Shown here piece after piece: positions 31,520 through 44,504 of a DNA stretch of 64,000 nt. This DNA comes from Costus lasius (Eukaryota; Streptophyta; Magnoliopsida; Zingiberales; Costaceae), in assembly GCA_027563935.2 (NCBI GenBank), contig CM050446.2, positions 29,763,501 to 29,827,500 of the forward strand, read 5' to 3'. Within the stretch, counting starts at the first letter, position 1; the number at the start of each line of letters is the position of its first letter. Under the pieces are notes generated by a model. It saw only the letters and a program-made list of their open reading frames with translations, did not search any database and had not been told where the DNA came from. Position numbers and translations under genes: made by a program.

Positions 31520-31936
31520 ACCATTCCATTGAGGTGTTCCAGGAGGAGTGAGTTGGGATAGGAGCCCACACTCTCAGATAGTTGAAGAACTCACCGCTCA
31601 TGTACTCTCCACCACGATCTGATCAAAGAGTTTTAATGGATCTACCAAGCTGGTTCTCTACTTCATTCTTGAATTCCTTGAATTTCTCAAAGGATTCAGA
31701 TTTATGTCTCATCAAGTAGACATATAACCATATCTACTAAAGTCATCAGTAAATGTGATGAAGTAGCTATGCCCTCCTCTGGCTTGCTTATTGAACGGCC
31801 CACATACATCAATATGTATGAGATCCAATAAAGAACCTGCCCTCTCACCAGTCTTGGTGAAGGGTGCCTTTGTCATTTTCCCTAATAAGCAAGGTTCACA
31901 TGTATCAAATTCCTCCAAGGAACTTGAATCTAACAA
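31520..31936 (-). pseudogene. Copia1 integrase core and zinc-binding end
   Basis: Minus-strand text shows FDTCEPCLLGKMTKAPF (C-x2-C), LLDLIHIDVCGPF (first catalytic Asp), GHSYFITFTDDFSRYGY, then, after shifts and stops, SDRGGEYMSGEFFNYL with the second Asp (about 31590-31625). Confidence 0.85.
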
Positions 31937-32542
31937 CCCATTTGCATAGAGTTATTGAATGCGATTCTTGTTTTTATGGGCTAATCAACAATGCCATAGG
32001 AAAGCACCAACTGAACCACTCAGTTTGGTGCTCTTACTATTTATGTTGCAAATAGAACTATCCATGTCCAAGACATACAAACCATTGCATAAAGTACCCT
32101 TCCCATAGAATATATTTGTAAATGAAAAAGAACAGAAGTTCTTATTTATTTCAAATTTAAATCTCTTCTTTGCCAAGCAAGGAATGGATACAATGTTCTT
32201 AGTCAAAGAACGTACATAATAGCAATTGTCCAGCTCTAACTGAAGTCCAAAAGGTAGGGAGAGAGTCAAAATTCCTACAGCAACAGCAGCAACTTGTGCC
32301 TCGTTTCCAACTCGTAGGTCAATCTCTCCAGGCTATACCGATATACTTTTCTTGAGTGCCTGCATATTTGTACATATATGAGCTCCACATGCGGTATCCA
32401 ATACACATGACATAGAAGTAGAAAGGTTGACTTCGGTAACATAAATACCAGAGCTAGAAGTTAAGGCCAAGACTTTCTTCTCCTCATTCTGAAGTTGCTT
32501 GTAGTCCCTTCTCCAATGGCCCTGTTCGCCACAGTGTAATGT
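31937..32542 (-). pseudogene. Copia1 protease and GAG-pre-integrase
   Basis: From 32540 on the minus strand: a gag zinc-knuckle end (CGEQGHWRRDYKQ), VNLSTSMSCVLDTACGAHIC (aspartic protease), LPFGLQLELDNCYYV, then GKGTLCNGLYVLDMDSSICN and GAFLWHC of GAG-pre-integrase. Only the last part of gag remains; upstream it is replaced by Ty3 sequence. Confidence 0.85.
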
Positions 32543-33586
32543 TGTAGTCCGCAAGTGCACGAATACTTCGAAGTAATAAAAGTATGGTACGGTGACAGTT
32601 GTTCCCAAAAATACGGTAGTGCTGTATTTTTGCAAATTGGCTCCGATTTTCATGAAATTTGGTAGGGAACTTCATCTTAATGTCTGGAATCCATTGGTGT
32701 GCTCAAATCTTTCAGAATCCATCAAAATATAGCACTTTTAACCTGAAATTCATGAAAAATAAGAAATTGTGTAGATTCTGTGATATTTAACAAATAATGC
32801 TTAAAAACAAGCAAAAGTTCATAAATATGACACGAAAAGATATATAAAATGGCATGAAATTTACTATGAATTTCGGTGTCATCAAATACATAAGGCTCAA
32901 ACTTTGCTTGTCCTCAAGCAAATAAGTAGAATAATGAACACTGCTATGGAAAATATACCCTCTTATGAAAAATAAATTTCTAAAATATAATCACTCATGA
33001 AATATTCCAGCAAAAGCTACATAAAATTTCAAATAAATACATCGTCCACTGAATTTAATCATTAATATTCACAACTTGATCAAATAAAACTTCGCAACTC
33101 GCATAATAAAAAAATCTCAATCTCATGATTTCACCTTTGTTTCAGTTTAAATCTATCATACCTTTGTTTACAGGAAAAAGTCTCCAAAGTCTTTTTCCAC
33201 ACAAAATTTTTTCCCCATTTTTTTTTCTTTTTTTTTGTGGGTGACATGTATCCACATAGATACATACTTTTTATTTGGACTTCAACTCTTTTCTTCGGTA
33301 CCACTATCAATTGTACACAGTTCCAAGTAGAGGAGTCATTTTCTTTTTCTCTCTCCCCCTTTTTTTTATATAGACTTCAACCCATGTCTTAGGTACCACT
33401 GTCAATTTTACACAGTGCCAAGTAGGGGAGTCTCTCACACCTTTTGTGGATCTTGGATTCTTTCTTCCCAATAAATAGTAAGATAAACCAAACATTAACT
33501 AGGCTAATCAATTGACATCAATTCAAAAATTACACTCATATGCTCATTTTATTCAAGAAAGATGCTTCATTCTTAGATTGCATTCT
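32543..33586 (-). mobile_element. Ty3 3'-end fragment (spacer plus shortened LTR)
   Basis: On the minus strand: 3' spacer (33586-32882), including AGGACAAGCAAAGTTTGAGCC just before the LTR, then an LTR beginning TGATGACACCG and ending GGACTACAACA at 32543. The LTR is only about 340 bp, so about 1.6 kb of its middle is deleted; one inverted-motif pair remains. The join with copia leader at about 33586 removed the copia1 gag. Confidence 0.78.
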
Positions 33587-33988
33587 ACATGCTCATGAAA
33601 AACATAAAATCTGAAATTTTACTTTTTCATAAAACAAGTTTCTTTTCCTCATCTTCTTATCACAAATCTTTTGGTTATCTGCGATTAAGTTTCATGATGA
33701 TTTTATGGACCCTTTCGGCTGGCAATTTTGTCAGATCAAGAGACTCGGGTAGTCCGAAGACACAATGCCCGTCCTACTTGACAAAACTACGTTCGCCTTT
33801 GGTCTTATATCAATAACAAAAATAATCAAAAAATCCAAAAGAAATTGAATAGAGGATAAGAACAAGAAACCAACAATTTTTCTTCTCAAGAAAAACATGC
33901 GCCATACTTATATGCAATTTGCGAAAATTGAAATATGGCATGTGAGCATGGAAAAGCATGAAAGTACATCGTTCGAGCCTCGCAAGTC
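33587..33988 (-). other. Copia1 5' leader
   Basis: Non-coding leader between primer site and gag position. It matches 38183-38583 of copia2. Confidence 0.75.
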
Positions 33989-34000
33989 GCTCTGATACCA
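33989..34000 (-). other. Copia1 primer-binding site, tRNA-Met
   Basis: TGGTATCAGAGC on the minus strand, one base from the LTR end. Confidence 0.9.
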
Positions 34001-34001
34001 C

Positions 34002-36095
34002 TGTTGGGAAACCCTAGGGATATTTTATAATTTTATCACAGAGATTACATTTGCACAGCGGAAGAATATCCCCGAAATAGGCCAGTCCCAAAAAACCCAG
34101 TGAAGATCTGTTGTGAGGGGGTCGACACGATGTGATAGTAAGTACCTTTAAGCAATGAGAAGCCGATGTCGAGGAAGGCGCCCAAGTGTTCGCCCTCTGT
34201 AGTCTCGCGCACACAGATTCCTCGAGCTTTCTTCTTCCTCTCCCGGTGCTAGCCTCGTGAAGAAGATCCACGCCTTAGGAGACTCCTCCAAGCAACTTGC
34301 ACCACCACCAAGATGTGATGCGCCAAGGAGATGGAAGGAGGAAGATGCCGCAAGCTTCTTTCTTTCTTTCTTTCTTTGCACCAAGGAAGGAAAGGGAGGA
34401 AGAGAGCTTCGGCTTTGATGGAAGAAGAGGAAGAGAAGTCCTCTAAGAACTCCAAGCTTTCGCCCCTTCACTTGCTCCATGCCTCCAAGGAGTTTATCAT
34501 CAAGAGGGGGCAGCTAGGTGGTTCTTTTATAGCACTAAGAGGCGGTTTGGGTTATTGGAAGGTGTATGCGAGTTGGGCCTTGAATAAGGGATTCATTGAG
34601 TCAATCACATTGACCAAATCCCTAATACCATATGCGCCTAAGCCTTGCATAAGCAAGTATAGGCCATATGCGCCCGCATCAATCCATATAAGGTAATCAT
34701 TCCATTCATGCAGTATGACCTACTCAAAGCATGAGCATAGATTGCCTAATATGGTCTAGGCGCAAATCCTAATTTCATTAGGTGTCTAATTATGTAAATA
34801 ATCAGCCCCTTATGCGCCTATCACCTTCCAATCAATTATCATGTGTGATCTAATCAAATCCAATTTGATTTATTCACTTAGGAGATACCAAACAAGGCAT
34901 AGGCACAAATCCTAGTCCAACTAGGATACCATAGGTGCCTATCCTATTAATTTATCCCCATTATACCCTTTAAGCCTCTAATCTCTTCATTACAACTTAT
35001 TACAACCAAGCAATGGGCCAAGCCCAAATTCCATTATACATGTTAACCAAGCTATTGGATCCAACCCAATTTAACCCATGGTCAAATGAGGCTAACCATG
35101 GTTAATTTTGGTCAATAAGCCAAAAATCGAAGTTGGCCCCAATAAGTTTCTTCCATCTCATCAGGCCCATTGGTGCTGATGAAATCTCCCAAATAGATCC
35201 GAGTTATCCAATAACTCGATCTAAAGGCTATCCGATCAATATGAAACTCGAGTATCAAGGTGTGCGACCCTGTAGGTTCCTCTGACGTTGGCAATGCTGA
35301 CCCAAGGTCACCACAAGTAGTGAGTGGCACTTAGCAGTGCATCAATGCTACCCAAGTCATCGGAATGAATATCGACATCGACATCCCTATCATCGTAACT
35401 AGGTACAAATGCATTACAGTCTCTTTGCTGAACTGATATCCGATTGGACAGGTGTGTCATCACTTGTTTTCTTCCAATCACATGGTCATGACTAAATCAG
35501 GTTGACACCAGGGTATGGCCATACACTTTCAGTCATAGAATCATAGAGGAGCTCCATGGATATCAAGCTTCACTTAGGAAGGGGCAAATCCTCTGTCTGT
35601 CCATTGACCTTCTCATATGGGTCGTGACATGCTCAATAACAACCGTTATTACCTCCCAACTATGGCGAAGTGTTAGGTTGTATCAAAGCACGTCCCTAAC
35701 CATATAGAATGGCCAATGACCTCAAGTCAAGGGATCAATGCATCTCCTATTACTTGTGAGGATAACTCATGATACCAAGTCATAGCCTCACAGCGGGTCG
35801 GTCCAGTATATCCACCACTGATATACTCATATTTCTGCGTTAGCACCTTGTGCCTAACTAGCCCATATACTAGTCTCACAAGTACCATAGCTGTCCCATA
35901 TCCACTAAGGTACATTGACTAGGGACAATCATTTGAGCATAGATCCAATCTGTCTCTAGGGACATTATCATGTAAGTACACAATCACAGATGTAAACAAA
36001 CAATGATAATGACAATGCCAAAATGATATATAAATATCAGAGTCAAGTAGTACAAAGATGGACCAAAACTAGGACTGAGGGCATACACACCAACA
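34002..36095 (-). repeat. Copia1 5' LTR (LTR-X)
   Basis: 2,094 bp, minus-sense start TGTTGGTGTG at 36095 and end TTTCCCAACA at 34002. The partner is 25196-27292. Confidence 0.9.
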
Positions 36096-36100
36096 CCCTT

Positions 36101-37110
36101 CCCATAAAACATGTTTGCAAAAGAGAAAGAACAAGAGTTCTCCAGGCCGTAGGTAAATATCTCTAGGCCGCACCGATCTACTTTTCTTGAGCCCCTGTAT
36201 ATTTGTACAAATATGAGCTCCACATGCGGTATCCAATACCCATGACATAGAAGTAGAAAGGTTGACTTCAGTAATATAAATACCTAGGCTAGAAGCTAAG
36301 GCCAAACCTTTCTTCTCCTCATTCTGAAGTTGCTTGCAGCCCCTCCTCCAGTGACCCTGCTTGGCATAGTGGAAGCACCTCTGTTCCTTTGACTTCTTCG
36401 CCTTTTTCTTCAATGCCTTGGTAGCACCTTTGGCATTGCCCTTAGCACGTGTCTTATCATTCTTCTTCTTCTTGGTCACGAAAAGAACAAATTTGGGTTT
36501 AGTCTTACCCATCTCACGCTCAGCTGTTTGGAGCATATTTAGTAGTTCCTCCCTTGTGCAATTAATCTGGTTCATGTTAAAGTTTATGATAAACGGACTG
36601 AAGTTAGGGGGCACAGACTACAGAATAAGATCCACAACTAACTCGTTGTCTATGGTGTGTCCCAGTCTCTTGAGATTATCCACATTCCTAATCAGCTTGA
36701 GAACGTGGGGGCCTCACTGGTGCACCCTCAGATAACTTGCACCGAAATACTGCTTTAGTAGTGTCATATCTCTCAGTTCTAGCCTGAGCCTTGAACATCT
36801 GTTTCAGATGAGTGATCATCTGAAAAGCGTTCTGCTCCTCATATTGCACCTGAAGTTCAGGTGCCATGGTGGTTAGCATGAGACATGCAACCTCCAAAGA
36901 GTGATCTTGATGCTTTCTAAAAGCATCCCTATCTGCCGTCCGGGCATTAGGCGCATGTGCCGCATGAAGAGGCTGTTCAAGGACATATAGCTTCTTCTCG
37001 AGCTTGAGGGCTATCCTCAAGTTCCAATACTAGTCCATAAAGTTGGATCCAACCAATTTATCCTTATCGAGAAGGGATCACAGTGTCAATCCGCTAGTGT
37101 TCGTAGCCAA
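36101..37110 (-). pseudogene. Copia2 gag and protease
   Basis: Minus-strand text begins at 37110 where TTG replaces the expected ATG of an ATN-type gag start. It gives NLRIALKLEKKLYVLEQPLH, then TMAPELQVQYEEQNAFQMI, CKLSEGAPV, after a shift NFNMNQINCTREELLNML, a Lys-rich region, the knuckle CFHYAKQGHWRRGC, and protease NLSTSMSWVLDTACGAHIC. A small deletion near 36140 joins protease to GAG-pre-integrase text, which copia1 then interrupts. It cannot make an intact product. Confidence 0.86.
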
Positions 37111-38583
37111 TGTTCTACAACCACCAAGAAACAGCAGATTAGTACTACTTTAAATCATTTAAACTGGGCTTGTTTTAAATGGTTATGGCTCCCACTATTT
37201 TATTCGAATTGACAACCCACAAAGTCAATCAGGAAATTAGGGATTTCCTAGTGAGATGGGATCCTTCTTTCACATAGGACTTCGCATCCCATGAGGGTGG
37301 GATGAGATGCACAAAGTGACCCATACTTCATAATGTGGGCACGCCGGCCGATTGCTCTAGGCAACTCCCCTTATTGAGATAGTCTAGGTATTTCATGTCC
37401 AGCAAGGGCTGGATACAACATGAAACCCTAACCTCTCAACGATGCCTCTAGAGTTTCATCATGTGCCTAGCACATATGAAAATCTAGTCAAGTCCATTCC
37501 TAACTGTTATGCCCAGAGCCAATGAGTTTCCTTGCGAAGGCACGTCCAGGGTAAAACTGGACTGGGAAACCATTGCCACCACACACCTTCTAAAGATAAG
37601 TGGGTGTGTCCCACAAGGGTGGGAAACAGTTCACAACACCACTGATCGATACCTTGGTGAGGGCTACGCGTTAGAAGGCTACTAGACTTGATATTTTGAT
37701 CGAGGGTTTTTGAGGTCTACTAGACCTTGCCTAGCCGACCTCTAGCTTGATCTTCAAGGTTGGCTCCAAGGTCCTCCTTTCCACGGTTTAGCTCTCAAAC
37801 CCTAGAGGTACTTTTAGGGAAACCCTAGAAGCATTCATGGGTTCGGCCAATGCCATGGATCCTCCTCTAAGGAAGATGCGCCACCTTGCAAGCCACAAGA
37901 GGGATAGCTCACATGCACAAGGCTCGGCCAAACCCTTACTTGCGCCCCTATGCAAGGATGCACCACCTTTGATGAAGCTTGTTGCGCCACCATGCAAGGT
38001 GCGCAAGCTTCATGCATGTGCCATGCTCCAAGTATATGCGCCACCCTAATCTTCTTCTTAGTTAAAAGAAAAAAGCAAAGCGGCACGCAGACCTCACAAG
38101 GATACATCACAGGCATGCTAAGGGGCTTGACATAGGACCACAACATCATGCACAAACAAGGTATTTACACAAGCAATTCTACATGCTCATGAAAAACTCA
38201 AAATCTGAAATTTTAGTTTCTCATAAAACAAGTCTCCTTTCCTCATCTTCTTATCACAAATCTTTTGGTTATTTGCGATTAATTTTTCATGATGATTTCA
38301 TAGATCCTATTGGCTGGCAATTTTGTCAAATCAAGAGATCCGGCCAGTTCGAAGAAACAATGCTCATCCTACTTGATAAAACTACGTGCGCCTTTGATCT
38401 TAAATCAATCAAGAAAAATAACCCAAAATTCCAAAAGAGATTGAAAAGATGATAGGAACAAGAAACTATAATTTTCCAACGTAGAAAAATCATGTGCCAT
38501 GTGATCATGCAATTTGCGAAAATTGAAACATGGCATGTGAGCATGGAAAAGCATGAAAGTACATTGTTCAAGGCTTGCAAGTC
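37111..38583 (-). other. Copia2 5' leader
   Basis: About 1.47 kb without a coding frame between the gag start and primer site. It is shared in patches with the copia3 leader at 48480-49992 (GATGGGATCC and CACGTCCAGG blocks). Long untranslated leaders are normal for this kind of copia element. Confidence 0.7.
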
Positions 38584-38595
38584 GCATTGATACCA
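38584..38595 (-). other. Copia2 primer-binding site
   Basis: TGGTATCAATGC on the minus strand, the Met-type site with two changes, next to the LTR. Confidence 0.8.
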
Positions 38596-38596
38596 C

Positions 38597-41500
38597 TATT
38601 AGAAAATTCCAGTGATATTTTATATATTTTTTTTATAGAGAATACATAACAAACGCAGCAGAATAAAATCCCCGAAATAGGCCAGTCCCAAAAACCTAGT
38701 GAAGATCGTCTTGCGAGGGGGTTGACACGATGAGATAGTAAGTACCTTAGGAGCAAGATGAGGCCGATGTTGAGGTAAGCGCCCAAGCGTGTGCCCTCTG
38801 CAGTCTCACACACATGGATGCCTCGAGCTCTCTTCTTCCTCGCCCGGTGCTAGCCTCAGGAAGAAGATCCAAGCCTTAGGTCACCTTCTTCAAGCCTTGC
38901 GCCACCTTCAAGAGAAGTTGCGCCAATGGAAGAGAAGGAAGAGGGAGATGCCGCCAAGTCCAAGGGTTCCTTGCGCCAAGAGGGAAGGAAGAAGGTACTT
39001 ACAGCTATGGAGGAAGAGATGCGCCACTTATGTTGCTCTCGCCCTTTGTTGCTCACGCTAACTTGAATTCCTCTAGTGCTCTCGCATATGCATCAACATA
39101 TATAGATGAAGGGGCAGCAACATAAGGGTAGGCGCAATATACAAAAAGGGATGCGGCTAGGGTTTTCAAGGTGGCAATTAGGGTTTAGATTGTGGCAAGA
39201 CTCCAAGCCCTTTCCATAATCCCCTCCTAATCACCCAAGACTTTCAAAACAAGTTCATTATGCCTTAGGCACCCCAAGCCATTCTATAGAAGCAAGGTTT
39301 CCATCCAAGGAACCAAGGGGAGGTGCCAATCGCTTCCATAAGAAGCAAATTGGCCAAGCTCACCCCATTATGCCTTTGGCGCCAATGGGGTTGGCTTTTC
39401 TCCCCATTATACCCTTTTGGGTTCTTATCCCTTCATGATAACTTGTTATTGGGCCTCATTGGGTAATGAGCGAGCCCAAACTTCATTGCATGGGTTGATT
39501 AAGCAATTGGATCCAATCCAATGCAACCCTAATCAAATGTGACCAATCTTGGTCAATTTCGGGTCAATCTGCCAAAAATAAAGTTTGGCTCCAATAACTC
39601 TCTTCCTTCTCATTAGGCCCATTGGCGCTGATGAAATCTCCCAAATAGATCCGAGCTATCCAATTACTCGATCATAAGGCTTCCCGATCAATATGAGAAA
39701 TCGAGTATCAAGGTGTGCGACCCAATAAGTTCCTCTAACATTGGTAGTGCTGACCTTAGGTCACCACAAGCAATGAGTGGCACCTAGCAGTGCATCATTG
39801 CTACCCAAGTCATTAGAATGAATATCTGAAGGGACCCCCTAGACAAGGGGGTCGAAACCCTAATAGGTGGCGCAACATTGTCTCTAGCGGAATCTAGGGC
39901 TTCTAATAGATCTTTATATGTCATATAATCAACTTTAGTATGATTGAATAGAAGAAACGAATTCATACCATAGCCATTTCAAGATGGCGCCTTGGAAGCA
40001 AAAGTTGCAAGCGCCTCTTCTCCAAAGTCTCGCACACAAGATGAACAATGTGCTTCTTCCTTGGTGCTCCTTGTGCTAGCAAGGTTCCAAGGTTGTCTTG
40101 CCGAATGGAAAGGAAAGGAGATGATGATTTCTTCTCTTGGCCGAATCCTCCTCAACATCAAAGCGTCGCCACACATAAAAACGTTAAGAGGAATAATACC
40201 GAGTGGCGAGAATAGAGAGCACTCTATTCGGTCGTGAACCATCTCCAAGTGGAGATCATGGTTACTAAAAATAGCAACCACGCATCGCCCCAACGTTCAC
40301 GCCAAGTGAACATGTCGCCACACCTTGAACCATGCGCTCATTTCATGAGCCGGTTCAATTTTGGTTCGGTTTAAGAACCAATCAAGCCAAGCAATCAAGT
40401 CTAGATCTCAAATAAACCCTAAGGCTCCAGATCTAACCGTTCATCTCTTGATGCTTCTGATCTGACCAATCTAGCATCCATTCTCTCGATCGAAGCTTAC
40501 CGATCTCAAGCCCTAATCAATCAAACATGATCAGACTAGATCTCACTTACAATCAGAGATAAAAACCTTTTAAACTGAACCTAACCAATTCAGTCCACTC
40601 GATCTGACTTAAGTAAGCCATATCATCAAATTGTGCGACCCTGAGGGTTTCCTTTAAATGTCGGTAACGATAACTCACGTTATCACGATCAGTGAGGGGT
40701 ATCTAGCAACACATCACCGTCTCCCGATATAAAGGAAATAAGTCTTCCAAGACTACACCCAAAAACAACACAAGTGTGAATCAACTCACAAGGCATGCAT
40801 ACTTCCTTTGCCACTGGATTGTTCTTATTGGACAAGCGTGTCAAGCTTGTAATTCCAATATGATGAGCATGATTAGATCAGATGAACACTGTCATCTGGG
40901 TATGGCCATACTCTTTTCTCAATCATCTCATCCAGGGGGCCCCTTTAGAACATCACACTCCTTAAACAAGGAGACGGCAATCCTATGTCTATCACTAGTG
41001 CCCTAACCTGACTCAAGCTCATTATCCAAGATAGTCTATAATCATTATGTTTCAAATGACATTGAACTACCTCAAAACAATGACAATCATCATTTAGAAA
41101 ACACAAGTGATCTCAAGTCAGAGGAAATGTGCCACTTGTCATATACAAGGAATATTCACATTGTGACAAGCAATTGAATATCCTAGTAGGGTCTGTCCAG
41201 CACATCCAATGTACCCATGAGTCTACATCTTATTCCATACTCGAAGCATCCTATAAGATTAGAACACATATTAGTCTTAACCATATCAAGGCTGTCTCAT
41301 GTTCACCAAGATACATCGACTAAGGACTTAACTGCATGTCAGCCCAGCTGAACAGCTTTGAGACATTATTCAGAAGAACATATATTGCAGCAGACAATGT
41401 AGCTAACTGAATAATAACCATGCCTTTATAAACATAACAGTTTATTACACGATACTGTTACAATCCCAAGGCCTCAAACATTAGGCTTAAGGGCATACCC

Positions 41501-42231
41501 CAACAATATCGACATCGACATCCCCATCATCGCAACTAGGTAGAGATACATTATAGTCCCTTTGCCAAACTGATATCCGATTGGACAAGTGTGTCATCAC
41601 TTGTTTTCACCCAATCACATGGTCATGACTAAATCAAGTTGTCCCCTGGGTATGACCATACACTTTCAATCATAGAACCATAGAGGAGCTCCATGGATAT
41701 CAAGCTTCCTTCAGGAAGGGGCAAATCCTCTGTCTGTCCATTGACCTTCTCATATGGGTCACGACATGCTCAATGACAACCGTTATTACCTCCCAACTAT
41801 GGCGAGTTGTTAGGTTGTATCAAAGTAAGTCCCTAACCATATAGATTGGTTAATGACCTCAAGTCAATGGATCAATGCATCTCCTATCACTTGTGAGGAT
41901 AACTCATGACACCAAGTCATAGCCTCATAGCGGGTCGATCCAATATATCCACCACTGATATACCCGTATGTCTGCATTAGCACCTCGTGTCTAATCAGCC
42001 CATATACTAGTCTCACAAGTACCAGAGCTATCCCATATCCACTCAGGTACATTGACTGGGGACAACTATTTGAGCACAGATCCAAACTGTCTCCAAAGAC
42101 ATTATCATGTAAGTACATAATCGCAGATGTAGACAAACATTGATAATGACAATACCAGAATGATATATATATCTATGTCAAGTAGTACAAAAGATGGACC
42201 GATACTAGGTCTCAGGGCATATACACCAACA
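38597..42231 (-). repeat. Copia2 5' LTR (LTR-X), interrupted
   Basis: Minus-sense start TGTTGGTGTATATGCC at 42231, end at 38597. It is split by the solo LTR at 39827-41505; without that insert it is about 1.95 kb. On its right, copia3 RT sequence starts immediately, so copia2 sits in copia3. Confidence 0.86.
39827..41505 (-). mobile_element. Solo LTR, family F (copia-like)
   Basis: 1,679 bp reading (minus) TGTTGGGGTATGCCC to GGTCCCTTCA, with ATATC duplicated at 39822-39826 and 41506-41510. It shares short phrases with LTR-X (GGGTATGGCCATAC and a cold-spot AACACAAGTG-type block), so it is probably a distant relative. No internal sequence is present. Confidence 0.87.
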
Positions 42232-42830
42232 GTAATCTCTTACTGCCTCATCAAACCGAAGATTCCAACTTCGCGATACTTGCTTTAATCCATAAATGGA
42301 CCTTTTTAGCCTGCAAACCTTATTTCCCATTGCAAGATGGATAAAGTCATCAAGCTGTGTCATATACACATCCTCTATTAGCTTCCCGTTAAGGAACATT
42401 GTATTAACATCCATCTGTCATATCTCATAATCATGATATGTAACTATCGCAAGCAAGATTTGAATGGATTTAATAAAGGCAACTGGCGAGAAGGTTTAAT
42501 CATAGTCCACCCCATTGACCAATCTGAATCCTTTAGCCACATGTCTACCCTTATTGGTAACTATGTTGCCATTCATGTCAGTCTTCCTTTTGAAGACTCA
42601 TTTACACCCTATGGGTTTCACCCCATCAGGTAACTCAACCAAATCCCAGACTTGGTTAGCCGACATGGAATCCATGTTGGATCTCATTGCCTCAAGCCAT
42701 TTGTCATAATCCAATCCAACAACCTCCTCATCATAGGTCCTAGGTTCTTCCTCAATGATGAAGATCCCGTCGTGTTGTGTCAGGAGCGACCCATACCTCT
42801 CGGGTGCACGACAAATCATCCCAGACCTAC
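42232..42830 (-). pseudogene. Copia3 reverse transcriptase, N-terminal part
   Basis: Minus-strand pieces WDLVELPDGVKPIGCK, MDVNTMFLNGKLIEDVYMTQ (first catalytic Asp) and RSIYGLKQVSRSWNLRFDEA. It ends in RDY where copia2 was inserted. The rest of RT and RNase H is not found to the left, so the 3' half of copia3 is lost. Confidence 0.85.
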
Positions 42831-43700
42831 GTGGGACCTATTTTTGAGTTTCCGGTTGCCGAGCAACTGGTGCAGGTGACTCGGTTCCATCTCTGTGTCT
42901 TGTGGTTGCACTTGTACCTCACCCAGTCAAACTTCCTCCCACTAACTTCTTTCATGAGAAATTCCTTCTCCAGAAAGACAGCACCCCGAGCAACAAAGAC
43001 TTTGTTCTCGGTGGGAACATAGAAGTAGTATCCCTTGGTATCCTTAGGATACTCTATAAACACACATTTATAAAATTTAGGTTCTAACTTGCTAGAATCC
43101 TAACGTTTGACATAAGCCTCACATCCCCATATTTTGATAAAAGGGAGATTCAGGTGTCTTCCACTCCATACCTCGTATGGAATCTTGGAGACACTCTTAG
43201 ATGGAACGTTATTCAGTATGAGAGAAGCTGTTTCAAGTGCATGACCCTAGTATGAGGGTGGTAGAGTTGCATGACTCATCATATGTTGAACCATGTCCAA
43301 CAAAGTTCAATTTCTCTTCTCAGACACACCATTCCATTGAGGTGTTCTAGGAGGAGCGAGTTAGGATAGGATCCTACACTCTCTGAGATAGTCAAAGAAC
43401 TCACCGCTCAGGTACTCTCCACCACGATATGATCGAAGAGTTTTAATAGATCTACCAAGCTGGTTCTCTACTTCATGTCTGAACTCTTTAAATTTCTCAA
43501 GGGATTAAGACTTATGTCTCATTAGTAAATGTGATAAAGTAGCTGTACCCTCCTATAGCTTGTTTACTAAATGGCCCACACACATCGCTATGTATGAGAT
43601 CCAATAAACCTCCTGCCCTCTCACCTATCTTGGTGAAGGGCGCTTATGTTATTTTTCCTAATAAATAAGGCTCACAAGTATCAAACTCCTCCAATGAGGT
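42831..43700 (-). pseudogene. Copia3 integrase and linker, decayed
   Basis: Minus-strand blocks parallel copia1: FIEYPKDTKGYYFYVPTENK, VFLEKEFLMKEVSG, the C-terminal domain phrase SFIKIWGCEAYVKR in broken form, and SGEFFDYLR-like core text. Many stops and shifts. Integrase order is still readable from about 43700 down to 43060. Confidence 0.8.
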
Positions 43701-44504
43701 TGAATCTAACAATCCATGTTCATGGAGTTGTTGAATGTGATTCATGTTTATATGGGCTAATCGACAATGCAAAAGGTATGCACCAATTGAACCACTCAGT
43801 TTGATCATTTTATTATGTATGCTATATATAGAGTTATCCATGTCCAAGACATACAAGCCATTGCATAAAGTACCCTTTCCATAGAACATATTTGCAACTA
43901 AAAAAGAACAAGAGTTCTTCTTTATTTCAAACTTAAAACCTTTCCTTGCTAAACAAGGAATTGATACTATGCTTTTGGTAATAGAAGGTACATAATAGCA
44001 ATTATCTAACTCTAATTGAAGTCTAGAAGGCAAGGAGAGCATTAAAATTCTATCATCAACAGTAGCAACCTGTGCCCCATTTCCAACTCGTAGGCCAATC
44101 TCTCCAGTCTGCATCGATTTACTTTTCTTGAGCCCCTGCATATTTGTACAAATATGAACTTTGTATGCAGTATCCAATACCAATGACATAGAAATAGAAA
44201 GGTTGACTTCGGTAACATAAATAGCTGAGCTAGAAGATGAAGTCTTGCTTCTCTTCACCTCGTTCCGAAGTTGTACTAGGTCCTCTTTAAAGTGGATTGG
44301 CTTTCCATAATTATAGCACCTATCTTTCCTTATCATTTCTAACTTTATTTTCAATGCTTTAGTCAAACCCTTTGGCATACTATCGCATTGACGGCCTGCC
44401 TTAGAGGTATGATCACTAACCGTTTCATCGAAAAGCTGCTTTAGATCTCTTATGATCTCAGAGGCACTTTTCTCCTCATATCGCCTTCAAATTCAGGTGA
44501 CATA
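43644..44504 (-). pseudogene. Copia3 gag end, protease and GAG-pre-integrase
   Basis: The minus-strand frame 44378-43644 has a decayed knuckle (CYNYGKPIHFKEDL), NLSISMSLVLDTAYKVHIC (the protease Gly after Asp-Thr is lost), GEIGLRVGNGAQVATV, LPSRLQLELDNCYYVPS, and GKGTLCNGLYVLDMDNS. Upstream to 44504, gag capsid text with stops (SPEFEGD) continues across the solo LTR-X. Confidence 0.85.

Larger units (their letters stand above)
25196..36095 (-). mobile_element. Copia1: near-full-length Ty1/copia element
   Basis: LTRs 34002-36095 (5', 2,094 bp) and 25196-27292 (3', 2,097 bp) flank primer site, leader, protease, integrase, RT, RNase H and polypurine tract, all on the minus strand. CCCTT flanks at 25191-25195 and 36096-36100. 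The element sits in the GAG-pre-integrase domain of copia2, and removing it restores that domain. Over the first 330 bp the LTRs are about 95-97% alike by eye. Gag is largely missing, replaced by Ty3 sequence at 32543-33586, and a Ty3 LTR sits in RT at 28344-30355. Scattered stops make it defective. Confidence 0.9.

Noticed and set aside
34350..34385. TTCT microsatellite as a separate feature
   Set aside because: It is a short run inside LTR-X present in both copia1 LTRs with one unit difference; noted only as normal LTR variation.
37788..38155. Overlapping frames in the copia2 leader
   Set aside because: Non-coding leader: they are not conserved with the homologous leader at 48481-49992 and have no recognisable domain.
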